Assembly: GCF_000189635.1 (NCBI RefSeq)
Contig: NW_002476454.1
Span: 682,001 to 746,000, forward strand
Source of the DNA: Tetrahymena thermophila SB210
Taxonomy: Eukaryota > Ciliophora > Oligohymenophorea > Hymenostomatida > Tetrahymenidae
Length of the DNA: 64,000 nucleotides
Direction of reading: 5' to 3'
The stretch's first letter is position 1; each line of letters starts with the position of its first letter. The translations under genes were made by a program, and so were the position numbers. Shown here piece by piece: positions 62,320 to 64,000 of this stretch. The notes below the pieces were generated by a model that was not told where the DNA came from, did no database searches, and was given only the letters and a program-made list of their open reading frames with translations.

Positions 62320-63956
62320 TAGAATTTTATTTATTATTTCAGAACTAAAAAAATAAAATAATAAAGAACTCATATTTAAAACCAATATAATAATTAAATA
62401 AATACCTTCAGCTTCATACTTAATCATTAAATTAATCCTAAAATTTAATGCTCATTATATATTATAAAATTATTCTTATTAATATAATTAATTTTTATTA
62501 TTTATATTTTCTATATCAACTATTTTTTTCTCATATAAAATCTATTTAATTCCTAAATATAAATATAAATTTTATATATAAATAATTTAATCAGTGCTAA
62601 AAAAAGGTAGTTCATTTACTTCAATCGTACAAATTAGTCAATTTACTTTGAAAAGCTATATATTCTAAAATTATAATTAAGTATTGCACTTACTCATAAA
62701 TATAAAATTGGGTATAAAACTTTTAAATATGGGCACAATATAAAATTTATGAAATGTTTAAAATTGCACACTAAAATACTTGAAACAATTTAAAAATATT
62801 TGAGAAAGAAGTGTTTTTTTGAATGTAAACAAATATTTATTTTATTAAAAATCCCAAACTTAATGAGGGAATCCCTTGAGTTAGGGTTTTTGTTGAGGTA
62901 AGGAATGGGTTGGATTTTATAGAAAGATATAAAAGTTTTGTTTAATATTTAAAGTTAAAATGAGTGTTATATTTTACTTATATTAATCTAAAATTTTATG
63001 ATAAAAAATAAAAAAGTATTTATTTTAAGATCATTAGATATTTTAAAGTGTAAAAAATACATAAAAATATAAAATAAAAAGAGAATCACTAAATAAATAT
63101 TTATAAATAAAATTCAATTAAATTTTTGTTTGAACTATATAAATGCATGACAATAATCTGTACACGATGCAGTAATTTTTGTAAATTTAAAAAAATTGCA
63201 CTCAAAGTTTTAAAGTTCACTAATTCCGCACATATATCCCTATTTTACTAAGAACTCATCCCTCTCTACAACCTAAAAATAGCAAGAATTTAGAAACAAA
63301 AAATTATTCTCACAATTCCACTTTATAATATTTCCATTAAAACATAATAATCAAAAATTTCATTAAATTTAGATCTATTGATTTTATCCAAGTTATATTT
63401 TATTTTATTAACAAAATGTTTACATGATAGAAAATATTTTACATTTATCAGAGAAAATATTTTTTTATTGCTACTAATTTTGTTTTTGAAAATTCATACT
63501 TTTATTAATCCACAATATATATATATTTTTTAACATTTCTGAAGCAACTAAATAAAATTTGATTATTTAATATTTAAATTTGAAAAAGAAATAAAATGCA
63601 TTTAAAACCTAAATAAGTAAGACTAATTACAAAAAACTTGCATTATATTAATAAATGTATAGATAGATACATATTTAATTTTTAAATAATTCTAAAATTA
63701 ACTTAAATAAAAACAATTTATTTCTAAAGTTTAATTTTGTAAAATTGGAATTAAAATTTATTTGCTTAATTTACTAAAATTTTTGTGGAAATGAATTTGG
63801 ATTATTAAATTAATAGGAAATCAACTTAAATTAATTATTTATTTATTTATAAATATTATGAACATTTATTAAATTACATATTTTTTATTACGATTATTTT
63901 GTTTTTTAGTTTAAACTCTTTCAAACTTAGTAATCATTCCAATTGCAGACCTTTTG
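62320..63956. other. intergenic region with a G/C-richer patch
   Basis: About 1.6 kb, mostly A/T. The patch at 62847-62925 is unusually rich in G and forms a hairpin (separate entry). Another less marked patch lies at 63140-63290. No gene is supported. Confidence 0.5.
62847..62891. other. hairpin-forming G/C-rich patch
   Basis: The arm AAAAATCCCAAACT (62847-62860) can pair with AGTTAGGGTTTTT (62879-62891). The inner AGGGAATCCCT (62866-62876) is itself a short palindrome. A G-rich stretch follows to about 62925. It could be part of a small RNA or a protein-binding site; no family is recognised. Confidence 0.5.
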
Positions 63957-64000
63957 ATGGAGGCAAGAGTTGAAAATAGACTCAATCAAAACACAGTCAA
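63957..64000 (+). CDS. possible 5' end of a gene at the right edge, strand uncertain
   Basis: G/C content rises at the edge. On the plus strand ATG 63957 opens MEARVENRLNQNTV without a stop. On the minus strand a frame reading LFSTLASIKRSAIGMITKFE is also plausible as the 3' end of a gene entering from the right. About 40-100 bases are too few to decide. Confidence 0.3.
   Translation, partial: MEARVENRLNQNTV

Overview
This window looks like macronuclear-type genomic DNA of an oligohymenophorean ciliate, most like Tetrahymena. Every recognisable protein reads through TAA and TAG, which stand where glutamine is expected, and only TGA ends genes. Base composition is extremely AT-rich, introns are short (mostly 45-70 nt, a few near 31) with GTA...AG ends, and intergenic DNA is long and nearly free of G and C. 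All gene models here were made by eye with TAA/TAG = Gln, so start codons and small exons are the least certain parts.

Layout, left to right: the 5' end of an unknown minus-strand gene (1-112); a myotubularin-type phosphoinositide phosphatase (1463-4519, +); a small four-helix membrane protein (5719-6210, +); an ASC-1/TRIP4 homologue (7128-9722, +); a divergent kinesin (10143-13474, +); an ethanolamine/choline phosphotransferase (14898-16256, -); a B-box zinc-finger gene whose 3' half is broken into single-codon exons (17755-20927, +); an FHA-FHA-RING-like gene (20924-23657, +), possibly part of the same gene; a Cet1-like mRNA-capping RNA triphosphatase (24245-25459, +); tRNA-Gly(UCC) (25830-25900, -); coronin (26668-28973, +); clathrin light chain (29583-30933, -); DOP1/DOPEY (32614-39516, +); a leucine-rich-repeat protein (about 40084-42262, -); a small unknown protein (43254-44035, +); a cyclic-nucleotide phosphodiesterase (about 44621-47629, +); a protein kinase (48389-49624, -); an unknown Gln-rich protein (50249-53169, -); a PH-domain protein with a probable pseudokinase domain (55355-57467, -); a mitochondrial RAP-like protein (59239-62319, +); and an unresolved gene edge at the right end.

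The standout feature is at 18871-20666. After five ordinary exons, the B-box gene continues through a 12-nt exon, a 9-nt exon and then 28 consecutive exons of exactly 3 nt. Each of the 28 has the form AG|NNN|GTA, is in phase 0, and is separated from the next by an intron of 43-67 nt. The single codons spell a sensible charged, helix-like segment and lead in frame into a normal 3' exon. This is one intron per codon over about 1.65 kb. Skipping any subset would keep the frame.

Many genes act in membrane traffic and the cytoskeleton (myotubularin, coronin, clathrin light chain, DOP1, kinesin, phospholipid synthesis), but they have separate promoters and mixed orientation. I see no operon-like organisation, mobile element, CRISPR array or rRNA.
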